Program-made: the position numbers and the translations under genes | The notes under the pieces: model-generated | Databases searched by the model: none | Seen by the model: the letters and a program-made list of their open reading frames with translations, nothing else | Told to the model about the DNA's origin: nothing | In this document: piece by piece, positions 1-8,511 of the stretch | How positions within the stretch are numbered: the first letter of the stretch is position 1 | Layout: each line of letters opens with the position of its first letter | Assembly (NCBI RefSeq): GCF_003610235.1 | Contig: NZ_RAPR01000001.1 | Span: forward strand, 4,898,001-4,962,000 | Direction of reading: 5' to 3' | Length of the DNA: 64,000 bases | Source of the DNA: Catellatospora citrea | GTDB lineage: Bacteria; Actinomycetota; Actinomycetes; Mycobacteriales; Micromonosporaceae

Positions 1-2271
1 CTGTTCGTCAGCCTCAAGGCGATCGCGTACGTGCTGGACCGCCGGGCGCTGCTGCTGGACACCATCTCCGGCACGGACCTGACCGGCGCCGGTTACACCG
101 ACATCCAGGCGCTGCTGCCCGCCAAGGAGATGCTGACCTACATCTCGGTGATCGTCGTCATCGCCATCCTGATCTTCTCGAACGCGGTCATGCGCAACCT
201 GGTGTGGCCGGGCGTCGCGCTGGGCCTGCTGGCCATCTCGGCGGTCGCCATCGGCGGCATCTACCCATGGGGCGTGCAGACGTTCCAGGTCGACCCGAGC
301 CGGAACGTCAAGGAAGCGCCGTACATCGACCGCACCATCGCGGCCACGCGCGCGGCGTACGGGCTGGACACCGCGACGACCACGGCGTACGCCTCGGACA
401 CGGTCGAGCCGCCCGCGTCGCTGGCGCAGGACAAGACGATCGTGCCGAACATCCGTCTGCTCGACCCGGCCGTGGTCGCCGAGACCTACACCCAGCTGTC
501 CCAGGTGCGCAGCTTCTACCAGTTCGGCGACAAACTCGACATCGACCGCTACACCATCGGCGGCAAGACCGCCGACTACGTGGTGGGCGTACGGGAGATC
601 GAGTACAGCAAGCTGACCACCGCGCAGAGCAACTGGATCAACAAGCACACCGTCTACACCCATGGCTACGGCCTGGTCGCGGCGCCCGCCAACACCACGG
701 TCTGCGCCGGCCAGCCGCTGTTCGTGTCCGGGTTCTTCACCGGTCAGGCGCAGAGCAGCGAGCAGGGCTGCTCGTCGGCCACCGACCAGCTGCCCGTCGA
801 GCAGCCGCGCATCTACTACGGCGAGCGGATGGGCGAGTACGCCATCGTCGGCAAGCCCGACGGCGGCACCAGCGCCGAGTACGACCGGCCCACCGGCGAG
901 GCCACCGACGCGCGTTACACCTACACCGGTCAGGGCGGCGTCGACCTGGGCTCGACCTGGCGGCGGCTGCTCTACTCGATCAAGTACGCCGAGTCGAACT
1001 TCCTGCTGGCGGACGCGGTCAACGACAACTCGAAGATCCTCTACGAGCGCGACCCGCGCACCCGGGTGCAGAAGGTCGCGCCGTTCCTGACGCTGGACGG
1101 CGACCCGTATCCGGCCGCGGTCGGCGGGCGCGTCGTGTGGATCATCGACGGCTACACGACCAGCGCGAACTACCCGTACGCGCAGCGCATCGACCTGCAG
1201 GACGCGACCAGTGACTCGCTGACCGGCGACGGCACGTTCCGGCTCGCCCGGCAGGACATCAACTACATCCGCAACTCGGTGAAGGCCACCGTCGACGCCT
1301 ACGACGGCACCGTCACGCTCTACGAGTTCGACGACAAGGACCCGATCCTCAAGGCCTGGAACAACGCCTTCGGCGGCAAGCTGATCACCGAGAAGGCGAA
1401 GATCCCGGCGGAGCTGGCGCAGCACTTCCGCTACCCGGCGGACATGTTCAAGGTGCAGCGTGACCTGCTCACCCGGTTCCACGTGAACAACGCCAACGAC
1501 TTCTTCAACGCGCCCGACTTCTGGGCCGTGCCCAACGACCCGGCCACCGCCGGCACCTCGGCCAAGCAGCCGCCGTACTACCTGCTGACCCAGCTGCCGG
1601 GGCAGGCCGAGCCGCGCTTCCAGCTCACCGCCGCGGTGACCCCGCGGGAACGGCAGAACCTGGCCGCGCTGATCTCCGGGTCGTACGTCGACGGCAAACC
1701 GACACTGCAGGTGCTGGAGCTGAGCAAGGACGGCCGGATCCCCGGCCCGGGCCAGGCACAGCAGCTGATGGAGAACTTCGATTCGGCGCGAACACAGCTC
1801 AACATCTGGGGCAACAACGTCGTCAAGGGCAACCTGCTGTCCCTGCCGTACGGCGGCGGCATGCTCTACGTCGAGCCGATCTACCTGCGCTCCAGCGGGG
1901 AGAAGGCGTACCCGCTGATGAAGAAGGTGCTGGTCAGCTACGGCGACAAGGTGGCCTTCGCGGACACCCTCACCGACGGCATCAAACAGCTGGTCGGCAC
2001 CACCACCGGCACACCGCCGGTGACCACGCCCGAGCAGCCGCCGCCGACGACCGGCGCGCCGAACCTGAACGCCGCCGCGGAGAAGGTCAACAAGGCCATC
2101 GACGACGTGCGGGCCGCGCAGCAGTCCGGCAACTTCGAGGCGTACGGCAAGGCGCTGGCCGCCCTGGAGGCGGCGATGAAGGAGTTCGAGCAGGCCAGCG
2201 GCACGACACCGCCCCCGGCCGCCTCGCCCTCCCCACCGGCGCCCACGCCGACGCCCGCCACCACGGGCTGA
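1..2271 (+). CDS. UPF0182 family membrane protein, C-terminal part (5' end outside window)
   Basis: The frame is open from base 1, so the gene starts upstream; 756 residues are visible. Two hydrophobic segments near the visible N-terminus (roughly residues 45-62 and 67-87) are followed by a long soluble region containing IYPWGVQTFQVDPS and NVKEAPYIDRTI. This is the order expected of UPF0182/COG1615 proteins of actinobacteria, which have about seven N-terminal membrane helices and a large extracytoplasmic domain. The tail is a Pro/Thr-rich linker, a short helical stretch (NAAAEKVNKAIDDV...) and a second Pro/Ala tail, also usual for the family. The biochemical function is not known. A strong hairpin follows the stop codon. 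Confidence 0.9.
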   Translation: MFVSLKAIAYVLDRRALLLDTISGTDLTGAGYTDIQALLPAKEMLTYISVIVVIAILIFSNAVMRNLVWPGVALGLLAISAVAIGGIYPWGVQTFQVDPSRNVKEAPYIDRTIAATRAAYGLDTATTTAYASDTVEPPASLAQDKTIVPNIRLLDPAVVAETYTQLSQVRSFYQFGDKLDIDRYTIGGKTADYVVGVREIEYSKLTTAQSNWINKHTVYTHGYGLVAAPANTTVCAGQPLFVSGFFTGQAQSSEQGCSSATDQLPVEQPRIYYGERMGEYAIVGKPDGGTSAEYDRPTGEATDARYTYTGQGGVDLGSTWRRLLYSIKYAESNFLLADAVNDNSKILYERDPRTRVQKVAPFLTLDGDPYPAAVGGRVVWIIDGYTTSANYPYAQRIDLQDATSDSLTGDGTFRLARQDINYIRNSVKATVDAYDGTVTLYEFDDKDPILKAWNNAFGGKLITEKAKIPAELAQHFRYPADMFKVQRDLLTRFHVNNANDFFNAPDFWAVPNDPATAGTSAKQPPYYLLTQLPGQAEPRFQLTAAVTPRERQNLAALISGSYVDGKPTLQVLELSKDGRIPGPGQAQQLMENFDSARTQLNIWGNNVVKGNLLSLPYGGGMLYVEPIYLRSSGEKAYPLMKKVLVSYGDKVAFADTLTDGIKQLVGTTTGTPPVTTPEQPPPTTGAPNLNAAAEKVNKAIDDVRAAQQSGNFEAYGKALAALEAAMKEFEQASGTTPPPAASPSPPAPTPTPATTG

Positions 2272-2275
2272 CGGA

Positions 2276-2316
2276 CGACACGGGGTGAGCGCTGAGACGG
2301 CGCTCACCCCGTGTCG
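2276..2316 (+). terminator. Rho-independent-type terminator after the UPF0182 gene
   Basis: A perfect 17-bp inverted repeat (left arm 2276-2292, right arm 2300-2316, 7-nt loop) begins 4 nt after the stop codon and is followed by ATTTG. The short T-run is normal for high-GC actinobacterial terminators. Confidence 0.8.
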
Positions 2317-2318
2317 AT

Positions 2319-2348
2319 TTGCGGCCCGAGCGATCAACCGGCTATGGT
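2319..2348 (+). promoter_or_regulatory. Promoter of the first tRNA-fMet gene
   Basis: TTGCGG (2319-2324), an 18-bp spacer and TATGGT (2343-2348) place a start site near 2355, about 5 nt before the mature tRNA. Both hexamers are fair matches to the main sigma-factor consensus. Confidence 0.55.
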
Positions 2349-2359
2349 TTAGAGACCGA

Positions 2360-2433
2360 CGCGGGGTGGAGCAGCTCGGTAGCTCGCTGGGCTCATAACC
2401 CAGAGGTCGCAGGTTCAAATCCTGTCCCCGCTA
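2360..2433 (+). tRNA. tRNA-fMet (CAT), copy 1, no encoded CCA
   Basis: A full cloverleaf with anticodon loop CTCATAA. The initiator hallmarks are visible: an unpaired first acceptor position (C1 opposite T72) and three consecutive G-C pairs (GGG/CCC) at the base of the anticodon stem. The T-arm stem is GCAGG/CCTGT with loop TTCAAAT. The discriminator A is followed by CGAA, so the CCA end is not encoded and must be added enzymatically. The first 53 nt, counted from 2357, are identical to copy 2 at 4575. A terminator hairpin follows directly. Confidence 0.95.
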
Positions 2434-2439
2434 CGAACG

Positions 2440-2470
2440 AAGGACCCGGCTCCGATGGAGCCGGGTCCTT
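2440..2470 (+). terminator. Terminator of tRNA-fMet copy 1
   Basis: A 14-bp perfect stem (2440-2453 with 2457-2470) with a 3-nt loop, followed by CTGCATG. It starts 6 nt after the tRNA. Confidence 0.75.
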
Positions 2471-2494
2471 CTGCATGTGGGTAGGGTGACCAGA

Positions 2495-2920
2495 GTGACC
2501 AGGGAAGACCTCATCCGGCTGCGGCAGGCCCGCGACCGGGTGGACCGTGAGTACGCGCAGCCGCTGGACGTGGCCGCGCTGGCGCGCACCGCCCTGATGT
2601 CACCCGGGCACTTCGCCCGCAGCTTCCGGGCCGCCTTCGGGGAGACCCCGCACAGCTACCTGATGACCCGCCGGATCGAACGCGCCCAGGCCCTGCTGCG
2701 CCGGGGTGACCTGAGCGTCACCGAGGTCTGCATGGCCGTCGGCTTCACCTCGCTGGGCTCGTTCAGCAGCCGGTTCACCGAGATCGTCGGCGAGAGCCCG
2801 AGCGCCTACCGGGCCCGCGACCACTCCTGGACGGCGAACCTGCCGGGGTGCGTGGCCAAGCGATACCTGCGCCAGGTCCGCAACGGCGAGGCCGGTCGCC
2901 GGGCCGGGACAGCGGCCTGA
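2495..2920 (+). CDS. Small AraC/XylS-type transcriptional regulator
   Basis: The 141-residue protein is almost only an AraC DNA-binding domain. Two helix-turn-helix units are visible: residues about 20-55 (LDVAALARTALMSPGHFARS) and about 70-105 (DLSVTEVCMAVGFTSLGSFS), ending with the typical GESPSAYR. There is no N-terminal ligand-binding domain, so it may sense nothing directly or act with a partner. I chose the GTG at 2495, protein start VTREDLIRL. TAGGGT at 2482-2487 lies 7 nt upstream and there is no clear ribosome site, which fits a leaderless mRNA. In-frame GTGs at 2477 and 2486 are alternatives. Its targets are unknown; it converges on the secreted beta-helix gene. Confidence 0.85.
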   Translation: MTREDLIRLRQARDRVDREYAQPLDVAALARTALMSPGHFARSFRAAFGETPHSYLMTRRIERAQALLRRGDLSVTEVCMAVGFTSLGSFSSRFTEIVGESPSAYRARDHSWTANLPGCVAKRYLRQVRNGEAGRRAGTAA

Positions 2921-2942
2921 CCGGCGCTCGCCGTCGCGTCGG

Positions 2943-4430
2943 TCAGGGGGTGACCGCGATGTTGGTCAGGCCGGTGGTGGCGTTGGTGACGGTGTTGGAG
3001 GCGTACACCACGTTGAGGTTGCCGGCGCACTTCGAGGTCGAGGTGACCCGGATCGCGTACTGCCCGATCCCGCCGAGGTTCGAGCTGTTGGCGCGCCATA
3101 CGTTGCCGCAGCCGTTCAGGAACGACGGCGTGGTCGCGGGGTTGTGCGTCTCGTAACCGTTGACGAACGTGCCCGGCGCGGCGAACGTGCCGGTGTTGCT
3201 CTCGATGAGGTAGCCGATGCCCTTGGCGTCGACCCAGGAGTCGGCCGAGTTCTGCCCGGAGATGCCGCGCCCGTCGAAGGTGTTGCCGCGGATGACGCCG
3301 TCGAAGGTGCCCTCCTTGATGTCGATGTGCTCCGCGGCGACGTACGGCCCGATGCGGTTGTTCAGCACCTGGACCCGGTCGGAGCGGTCGACGCCGCCGG
3401 AGTTGCCGTGGCAGGCCCAGTTGGACCCCGCGGAGCCGAGGTAGACGCCCTCGCCGTAGCCGGGCTGCACCAGGCCGGTGTACTCGACGATCGAGTCGCG
3501 GATCACACCGTCGGCCGAGGAGCGGCGGAAGTGCACGCCCTCGTCCTCGGTGTGGTGCACGTACACGCTGCTGATCGTCACGTGGTGCGAGTTGTCGAGC
3601 ACGATGCCCTTCTTCGACTCGGCCACGGTGAAGCCGGTGAGGTTCCAGTAGGGCGCGTCGAACAGCCACAGCCCGTAGCCGGAGTCCCAGCCCGCGGTGG
3701 GCGCGGGGCAGGACGGCCCGGTGCCGCTCGGCCCGTCGTTGATCAGCACCGCGGTGCGGGGCCCGGTCAGCGTGATCCGCGAGGCGGCCGTGCCCGCCCG
3801 TGTGGTGGCGAACGCGCCGCGATAGGTGCCGGGCGCGAGCCGGATGGTGACTCCGGGGTTCACGGTGCTGAGCGCGCTGCTCAGCTGGGCGGCGGTGGCC
3901 ACGTCGAGGACCGGTCCGCCGGGCGGTGGGGAGGACGGCGGCGGGCCTGACGGCGAGGGGGACGGTGACGGGGGAGCGGACGGTGACGGGGAGGCCGAGG
4001 GCGACGGGGAGGCCGACGGGGCCGGGCCGCCCGAGCACGATGCGCCGTTCACGGTGCAGTTGGCCGGGGTGCCGAGCCCGGCGGCGTTGAAGCCGAACGT
4101 CTGCGACGCGCCCGGGTTCACGGTGCCGTTCCAGCCCACGTTGGTGAAGGTGTAGCGCTGGCCGCTCTGGGTGCGGACCGCACTCCACGAGGAACTGACC
4201 GAGGTGCCGGCGGGCAGGTCGAACGCGACCGTCCAGCCGGTGGCGGGGGCGTCACCGGTGTTGGTCACCGTCACGTCGGCGCCGTAGCCGGTGGCCCACA
4301 CGCTGACCTGGGTGACCGTGGCGCGCAGCACCGGCCCGGCGGCGTGTGCGGCGGTGCCGGTCAGATACGGAACCGCGGCGCCCAGCAGGGCGACGGCCGC
4401 CGTGACGGCCACCGCGCGGAGGGTTCGCAT
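2943..4430 (-). CDS. Secreted CBM2 plus right-handed beta-helix protein, putative polysaccharide lyase or hydrolase
   Basis: The 495-residue product begins with a Sec signal peptide (MRTLRAVAVTAAVALLG... AHA, about 30 residues). A carbohydrate-binding module of the CBM2/cellulose-binding type follows (about 32-130; paired Cys at its end in ANCTVNGASC), then a Pro/Ser linker (about 135-170) and a C-terminal domain of about 320 residues with short beta-strand repeats (GIVLDNSHHVTISSVYVHHT, VIRGNTFDG, YLIESNTGTF). This is the pattern of a right-handed parallel beta-helix as in pectate-lyase-like proteins. No definite catalytic motif was recognised, so the substrate is unknown. The ATG at 4430 is preceded by AAAGGAG. 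Seven-bp inverted arms at 4432-4438 and 4459-4465 enclose the ribosome site in the leader. Confidence 0.8.
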   Translation of the reverse strand: MRTLRAVAVTAAVALLGAAVPYLTGTAAHAAGPVLRATVTQVSVWATGYGADVTVTNTGDAPATGWTVAFDLPAGTSVSSSWSAVRTQSGQRYTFTNVGWNGTVNPGASQTFGFNAAGLGTPANCTVNGASCSGGPAPSASPSPSASPSPSAPPSPSPSPSGPPPSSPPPGGPVLDVATAAQLSSALSTVNPGVTIRLAPGTYRGAFATTRAGTAASRITLTGPRTAVLINDGPSGTGPSCPAPTAGWDSGYGLWLFDAPYWNLTGFTVAESKKGIVLDNSHHVTISSVYVHHTEDEGVHFRRSSADGVIRDSIVEYTGLVQPGYGEGVYLGSAGSNWACHGNSGGVDRSDRVQVLNNRIGPYVAAEHIDIKEGTFDGVIRGNTFDGRGISGQNSADSWVDAKGIGYLIESNTGTFAAPGTFVNGYETHNPATTPSFLNGCGNVWRANSSNLGGIGQYAIRVTSTSKCAGNLNVVYASNTVTNATTGLTNIAVTP

Positions 4431-4529
4431 CGACTGGCTCCTTTCTGTAAGGATTGTTGCCAGTCATCGAACACGGTGGAGGCCGTCCTGCCAAGAGGGT
4501 GGCGTCCGTGAATGTGGGCAGATTACCGA

Positions 4530-4558
4530 TTGGACACGGTCGACAACGGTGACATAGT
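4530..4558 (+). promoter_or_regulatory. Promoter of the second tRNA-fMet gene
   Basis: TTGGAC (4530-4535), a 17-bp spacer and CATAGT (4553-4558) predict a start near 4565, about 13 nt before the tRNA. Confidence 0.5.
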
Positions 4559-4577
4559 CTGTGCCAGCAACAAGCGA

Positions 4578-4654
4578 CGCGGGGTGGAGCAGCTCGGTAG
4601 CTCGCTGGGCTCATAACCCAGAGGTCGTCAGTTCAAATCTGGCCCCCGCTACCA
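4578..4654 (+). tRNA. tRNA-fMet (CAT), copy 2, with encoded CCA
   Basis: It has the same initiator features as copy 1 (C1/T72 mismatch, GGG/CCC anticodon stem, CAT anticodon). It differs in the T-arm, where the stem is GTCAG/CTGGC around the same loop, and in that CCA is encoded at 4652-4654. The stem is still fully paired, so both genes look functional. A terminator follows. Confidence 0.95.
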
Positions 4655-4660
4655 AAGACC

Positions 4661-4692
4661 GAAGTCCGGTTCCTGGCCAGGAACCGGACTTC
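4661..4692 (+). terminator. Terminator of tRNA-fMet copy 2
   Basis: A 13-bp perfect stem (4661-4673 with 4680-4692) whose 6-nt loop TGGCCA is itself palindromic. It may also act on the leftward protease transcript, whose stop codon is at 4717. Confidence 0.75.
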
Positions 4693-4716
4693 GGCGTTTG
4701 CGGGGTCAGCCGGCTG

Positions 4717-6204
4717 TCACGGGTTGGTGAAGCCGAGGGCGTACGAGCCCGAGCCGCTGTACGCGTACACCCGGTAGCGGTAGTAGCCCGCGGTGCCCGA
4801 GTAGGTCAGCGTCTCCGCGTTGGACGGGGTCGTGCCGGAGGCCACGTTGGCCCACGCCGTGCCGTTCCACTTCTGCAGGTAGAGGTCGAAGTCCGTGCCG
4901 GACGGACCGGCCACGCAGCCGCGGTGGGTGCCGGAGGCGGTGGACTGGTAGTAGCTGTTGTCCGGCTGGTAGGCGCTACCGCCGCTGGCCAGCGAGCCGC
5001 TGCGGGAGAACTCGTAACCGGTGCAGCCGCTGCCGCCGGGCGGCGGCGACGACGGCGGGGTGCCGCCGCCGGTCACCAGGGTCAGGCTGTACGCCGACAG
5101 GATCTCGTTGACCGGCTGGAAGTAGGTGGTGCCGCCCGACGAGCAGTTGCCGGAGCCGCCGGAGGTCACGCCCTGGGCCTGGCTGCCCGCGATGAGCGAG
5201 CCGCCGGAGTCGCCGGGCTCGGCGCACACGTTGGTGCGGATCAGGCCGTTGACGGTGCCCTGGGGGTAGGTGACCGAGGAGTTGCGGGCCTGGATGGTGC
5301 CGCAGTGCCAGCCGGTGGTCGAGCCGGACCGGCAGACCGACGCGCCGACGGCGGCCTCGGTCGAGCCGGAGACCGTCACGGTGCCGCCCGCGTAGTTGTT
5401 GACCAGGCCGCGCGGGGTGTTGCCGGAGTTGACCCGGACCCAGGCGTAGTCGTTGCCGGGGAAGCTGGACCCGGCGAAGGTGCCGCTCGGCTGGGTGGTG
5501 GTGGCGCCGGTGGTGCCGCAGTGCCCGGCGGTGACGAAGCCGCCGTTGACCGAGAAGCCGACCGAGCAGCGGCTGCCGCTGCCGATGTAGTAGGCGTTGC
5601 CGCCGATGACGTCGATGTACGGCACCGGGGTCTCGGCGGTGGCCTCGACGCGCACGGCGGCGGCGTCGGCCCCGGCCTGCTTGACGAAGGCGGCCGCGTC
5701 GGCGCCCGACTTGGCGAGCACCACGACCTGGTTGGCGGTCACGTCGACGTACCAGCCGGGGATCGTCCTGGGGGCCTTGGTCGCGGCGGCGTCGAGCCGG
5801 GCCTTGACCGCGTCGAGCTGGTCGAGGCTGCGGGCGACCAGCTTCGGCGTCGCGCCGGCGGCGCGCACCTTGTCGGCCTGCGCCTGGCTGGTCACGCCGA
5901 CGGTGAAGGTCTTCGCGTCGGCCGACAGCCAGCCGCCGCCGTAGGTCGCGCCGAGGGACTTGCGCAGGGTCAGGTCGGCCTTGCCGGCCTTCTGCTCGTC
6001 GGCGATTCGGGCCTGCACGCCCGCGGGGTCGAGTTTGAGGTCACGGGACATCGCCTGGAGGACCTGGGGCGAGATGCCCGCCGCGGTGGCGGCGTCGGCT
6101 GCTGCGTCGGGGCCTTGTCCCGCCGCGGCCGGATACGTCAGTGCGACGGTGATGCCCAGGGTGAGGGCGGCCGCCGCCGAAGCGAAGAGGAGTCTGCGGT
6201 TCAT
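4717..6204 (-). CDS. Secreted S1 serine protease of the alpha-lytic/streptogrisin type with C-terminal PPC-like domain
   Basis: This 495-residue preproenzyme has a signal peptide (residues 1 to about 28) and a long pro-region (about 30-190) of the kind that folds and inhibits alpha-lytic-type proteases. The mature chymotrypsin-fold domain (about 195-378) carries the triad His228 (in FVTAGHCG), Asp252 (in GNDYAWV) and Ser333 (in EPGDSGGS). Paired cysteines flank the His and Ser loops. After a Pro/Gly linker, residues about 393-495 resemble a bacterial pre-peptidase C-terminal (PPC) domain (SGTDFDLYLQKWNG, YYRYRVYAYSGSGSY), which probably binds substrate or surface. The enzyme should be exported and self-activating. 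A TATATATA run at 6223-6230 may supply its -10 box. The LysR gene lies 51 bp upstream in the same direction and could regulate it. Confidence 0.92.
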   Translation of the reverse strand: MNRRLLFASAAAALTLGITVALTYPAAAGQGPDAAADAATAAGISPQVLQAMSRDLKLDPAGVQARIADEQKAGKADLTLRKSLGATYGGGWLSADAKTFTVGVTSQAQADKVRAAGATPKLVARSLDQLDAVKARLDAAATKAPRTIPGWYVDVTANQVVVLAKSGADAAAFVKQAGADAAAVRVEATAETPVPYIDVIGGNAYYIGSGSRCSVGFSVNGGFVTAGHCGTTGATTTQPSGTFAGSSFPGNDYAWVRVNSGNTPRGLVNNYAGGTVTVSGSTEAAVGASVCRSGSTTGWHCGTIQARNSSVTYPQGTVNGLIRTNVCAEPGDSGGSLIAGSQAQGVTSGGSGNCSSGGTTYFQPVNEILSAYSLTLVTGGGTPPSSPPPGGSGCTGYEFSRSGSLASGGSAYQPDNSYYQSTASGTHRGCVAGPSGTDFDLYLQKWNGTAWANVASGTTPSNAETLTYSGTAGYYRYRVYAYSGSGSYALGFTNP

Positions 6205-6255
6205 GCTGGGGAAGCTATGCGGTATATATAGGCGAGGGTAGATATTGCTTGGGTC

Positions 6256-7233
6256 CTACCGCGATGCGATGGAAACCCGCGGGCCGAACTGCGGGTTGGC
6301 CTTGCCCCATTCGAGATAGTGCGGGTTGCGGGCGGCCGATTCGGCGTACGCCGCCGCGGCGTGGGCGAGCATGACGTCGGCGTATCCGGCGGCCTCGCTG
6401 CGCGGATGCCAGCCGAGCAGGTGCCGCCACCGCAGCGGCCCCCCGGCCAGCGGCACCGTGGCGATGCCGTCGACGCGGCGGAAGGTCGCCTTGCACAGCC
6501 CGACCGCGTGCCCCGACAGCACCGCGTCGACGGCGTTGCCGATGTCCATCTCGTACATGGTGCGCGGGGTGAACCCGGCCCGCGCGCAGGCCGCGGCGAA
6601 GCAGTCGCCGAAGCAACCGTCGCCCGGCATGCTCGCCCACTGCGCGTCGGCCAACTCGGACAGGTCGATCTCCCAGCGGTGCGCCAGCGCATGGTGCTCC
6701 GGCAGCATCACGAAGATGGCGTCGATCGCGATCTCCCGCCAGGTCAGCCCGTCCTCCGGGGTGCCCGGCACGGTGTCGCCGCACACGCCCACGATGCAGA
6801 AGTCGAGCTTGCCGGCGACGGCCAGCTCGCAGAGCTGATCGGCCCAGTGCGACGGGTGGGTCAGCACCTCCACGCCGTCCTTGTCCGCGGCCAGCCGCGA
6901 CATCAGGCCGCCGAGGATCGGGCCGTTGACCGCGCCGATGCGCCACTGGTTGGGCCGGACGCGGGTACCGGAAAGCTGTGCCGCGTCCTCCTGCAGGCCG
7001 CGCATCGCGGGCAGCACCACCCGGGCGCGGGCGAGCACCAGCTCGCCCAGGGCCGTCGGGGTGGCCCCGTGGCGGCCGCGCTCGAACAGCGGGCCGCCCA
7101 GCGCGCGCTCGATGCGCTGCAACTGCGCGGTGACCGCGGGCTGGGCCAGCCCGAGCAGCGAGGCCGCCTTGGTCACGCTGCCCGTGTCCGCGATCGCGCA
7201 GACCACTCTGAGATGCCGGATCTCTAGGTTCAT
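6256..7233 (-). CDS. LysR-family transcriptional regulator
   Basis: The 325-residue protein has the LysR N-terminal winged helix (MNLEIRHLRVVCAIADTGSV, then AASLLGLAQPAVTAQLQRIE) and a two-lobed effector domain. The start ATG at 7233 has GGAG five nt upstream; a longer in-frame version starting at 7308 lacks such a site. It is followed after 51 bp by the secreted protease gene, a possible target. The effector is unknown. LysR genes usually autoregulate; an imperfect dyad upstream (7291-7308) could be its site. Confidence 0.9.
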   Translation of the reverse strand: MNLEIRHLRVVCAIADTGSVTKAASLLGLAQPAVTAQLQRIERALGGPLFERGRHGATPTALGELVLARARVVLPAMRGLQEDAAQLSGTRVRPNQWRIGAVNGPILGGLMSRLAADKDGVEVLTHPSHWADQLCELAVAGKLDFCIVGVCGDTVPGTPEDGLTWREIAIDAIFVMLPEHHALAHRWEIDLSELADAQWASMPGDGCFGDCFAAACARAGFTPRTMYEMDIGNAVDAVLSGHAVGLCKATFRRVDGIATVPLAGGPLRWRHLLGWHPRSEAAGYADVMLAHAAAAYAESAARNPHYLEWGKANPQFGPRVSIASR

Positions 7234-7290
7234 GGCCGCTCCAGTCTGGAGGGTGCAACCGGAGGAGAGAGATCCACGCAGTCTAGACGG

Positions 7291-7308
7291 GTGATAGATG
7301 ACTGTCAC
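7291..7308 (-). promoter_or_regulatory. Imperfect dyad upstream of the LysR gene, possible LysR box
   Basis: GTGATA and TGTCAC form 6-bp arms with one mismatch, separated by 6 nt, about 58 bp before the LysR start. Spacing and place fit an autoregulatory site, but no experiment or comparison supports it here. Confidence 0.3.
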
Positions 7309-7413
7309 TTCATGGACGAGCGGTTGCTCCTTTCGTTACCGGGCGGAACCCCGCGTGTCGGCGCCCTCGCACCGCGTCGCCGACCCGCGGGTGCGGCCCC
7401 GGGCCGCGCCGCG

Positions 7414-8511
7414 CTACGGCGACGCGGTGGCGGACGGGACGGCCCAGGTCGCCGCGGGCTCGAAGACGTACTTCCACAATTCCTGCCGGACCGGTGCCGG
7501 ATCGCCGCCACCGGGCGACGCGGGCACGCTGCTCACCGGCGCGGCACGGGTCAGCTCGACGTGACCGGCCAGCCGCCCCGTGCCCGGCTCGAACACCAGC
7601 TCCTCGGCGACGGCGCCGCTGGTCAGGCGTACCGCGTAGAGCCGCTTGCCGGACACGGTGAAGGCCTCGGCGGCGGTGAGGCCGTCGAGCCTCCCCATCA
7701 GCCGGTGCAAGGCGGTGCGCTGGGCGGCGGGCAGCAGCGGGTCGACCCGGGCCAGGAAGCGCCCGTACTGCTGCCAGCGGGTGAGGTCGTCGACCACGGC
7801 CGGGCCCCGCGTGCCCGCCCGGAAACCGGCGAGCAGCAGGTCCGGGTCGGTGGGCAGGGCAGCCAGCCACGCCGCGGTCGGATAGCCCCAGCCGGGCCCG
7901 GCCGCGGCGAAGCCGTCCCGCGCGGCGGCGAGCTGCTCGGCGGGGGACTGTCCCTTGACGTCGCCGGTGCCCGGCGCGGGCACTTCGATCAATCCTGCGG
8001 GTTCGAAGCAGCGCACCCACCCCTGGGCCGGCGCTGATGCGCCACGGGTTGCGGGCGCGGTGCCGGGTGCGGTGCCGGGCCGGGTGAGCACGGTGCCGTG
8101 CGAGCACACCAGCTCGCCCGGGCGCGGCGCGGCCACGGCGGTGCCGGCTGCGGCCTGGTCCAGCTCGGTGAAGACCGCGGCGACCGGCATCGACGCGCCG
8201 TACTTCAGCCACAGCGCGGCGGCGCCCTCCGGCGCCGCGCTGGTGGGGCGACCCGGCCCGGCGGTCGGCCCGCCCGGCTGCGGTGTCCCGTCGCCGGTCG
8301 CGCCCAGCAGCGCCACCCCGCCGACCACGGCGGCCACCACGGCCGCGGCCGCGGCGGGTGCCGCCCAGCGGGGGAGTGGGACACGGGGCGCATGCGGTGC
8401 AGCCGTCGCGGTCTGCACGCGTCGGCGCACCCGGTCGAGTGCGCCCGGTGCGGCCCCGGAGCGCCGCTGGTGGAACTCGCGCACGCTGCGCAGATCAGGA
8501 TCGTCGGTCAT
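7414..8511 (-). CDS. Membrane-anchored partner protein of the ECF sigma factor (CU044_5270-like)
   Basis: The 365-residue protein has a short cytoplasmic N-terminus (MTDDPDLRSVREFHQRRSG), one transmembrane segment (about residues 45-70, Ala/Val-rich) and a large outer domain. Proteins of this layout lie directly after sigma-70 family genes in many actinobacteria and are annotated as CU044_5270-family; an anti-sigma or sensing role is plausible but unproven. Its ATG overlaps the sigma-factor stop codon by ATGA, so translation is probably coupled. No zinc-binding anti-sigma motif (HxxxCxxC) is visible in the N-terminus. Confidence 0.75.
   Translation of the reverse strand: MTDDPDLRSVREFHQRRSGAAPGALDRVRRRVQTATAAPHAPRVPLPRWAAPAAAAAVVAAVVGGVALLGATGDGTPQPGGPTAGPGRPTSAAPEGAAALWLKYGASMPVAAVFTELDQAAAGTAVAAPRPGELVCSHGTVLTRPGTAPGTAPATRGASAPAQGWVRCFEPAGLIEVPAPGTGDVKGQSPAEQLAAARDGFAAAGPGWGYPTAAWLAALPTDPDLLLAGFRAGTRGPAVVDDLTRWQQYGRFLARVDPLLPAAQRTALHRLMGRLDGLTAAEAFTVSGKRLYAVRLTSGAVAEELVFEPGTGRLAGHVELTRAAPVSSVPASPGGGDPAPVRQELWKYVFEPAATWAVPSATASP

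Noticed and set aside
2357-4627. tRNA repeats as phage attachment sites
   Set aside because: The segment between them has no integrase or phage gene; kept only as an observation on duplication.
4561-6231. 556-residue open frame through tRNA copy 2 and opposite the protease
   Set aside because: It passes through a tRNA and has biased composition; the protease triad settles the coding strand.
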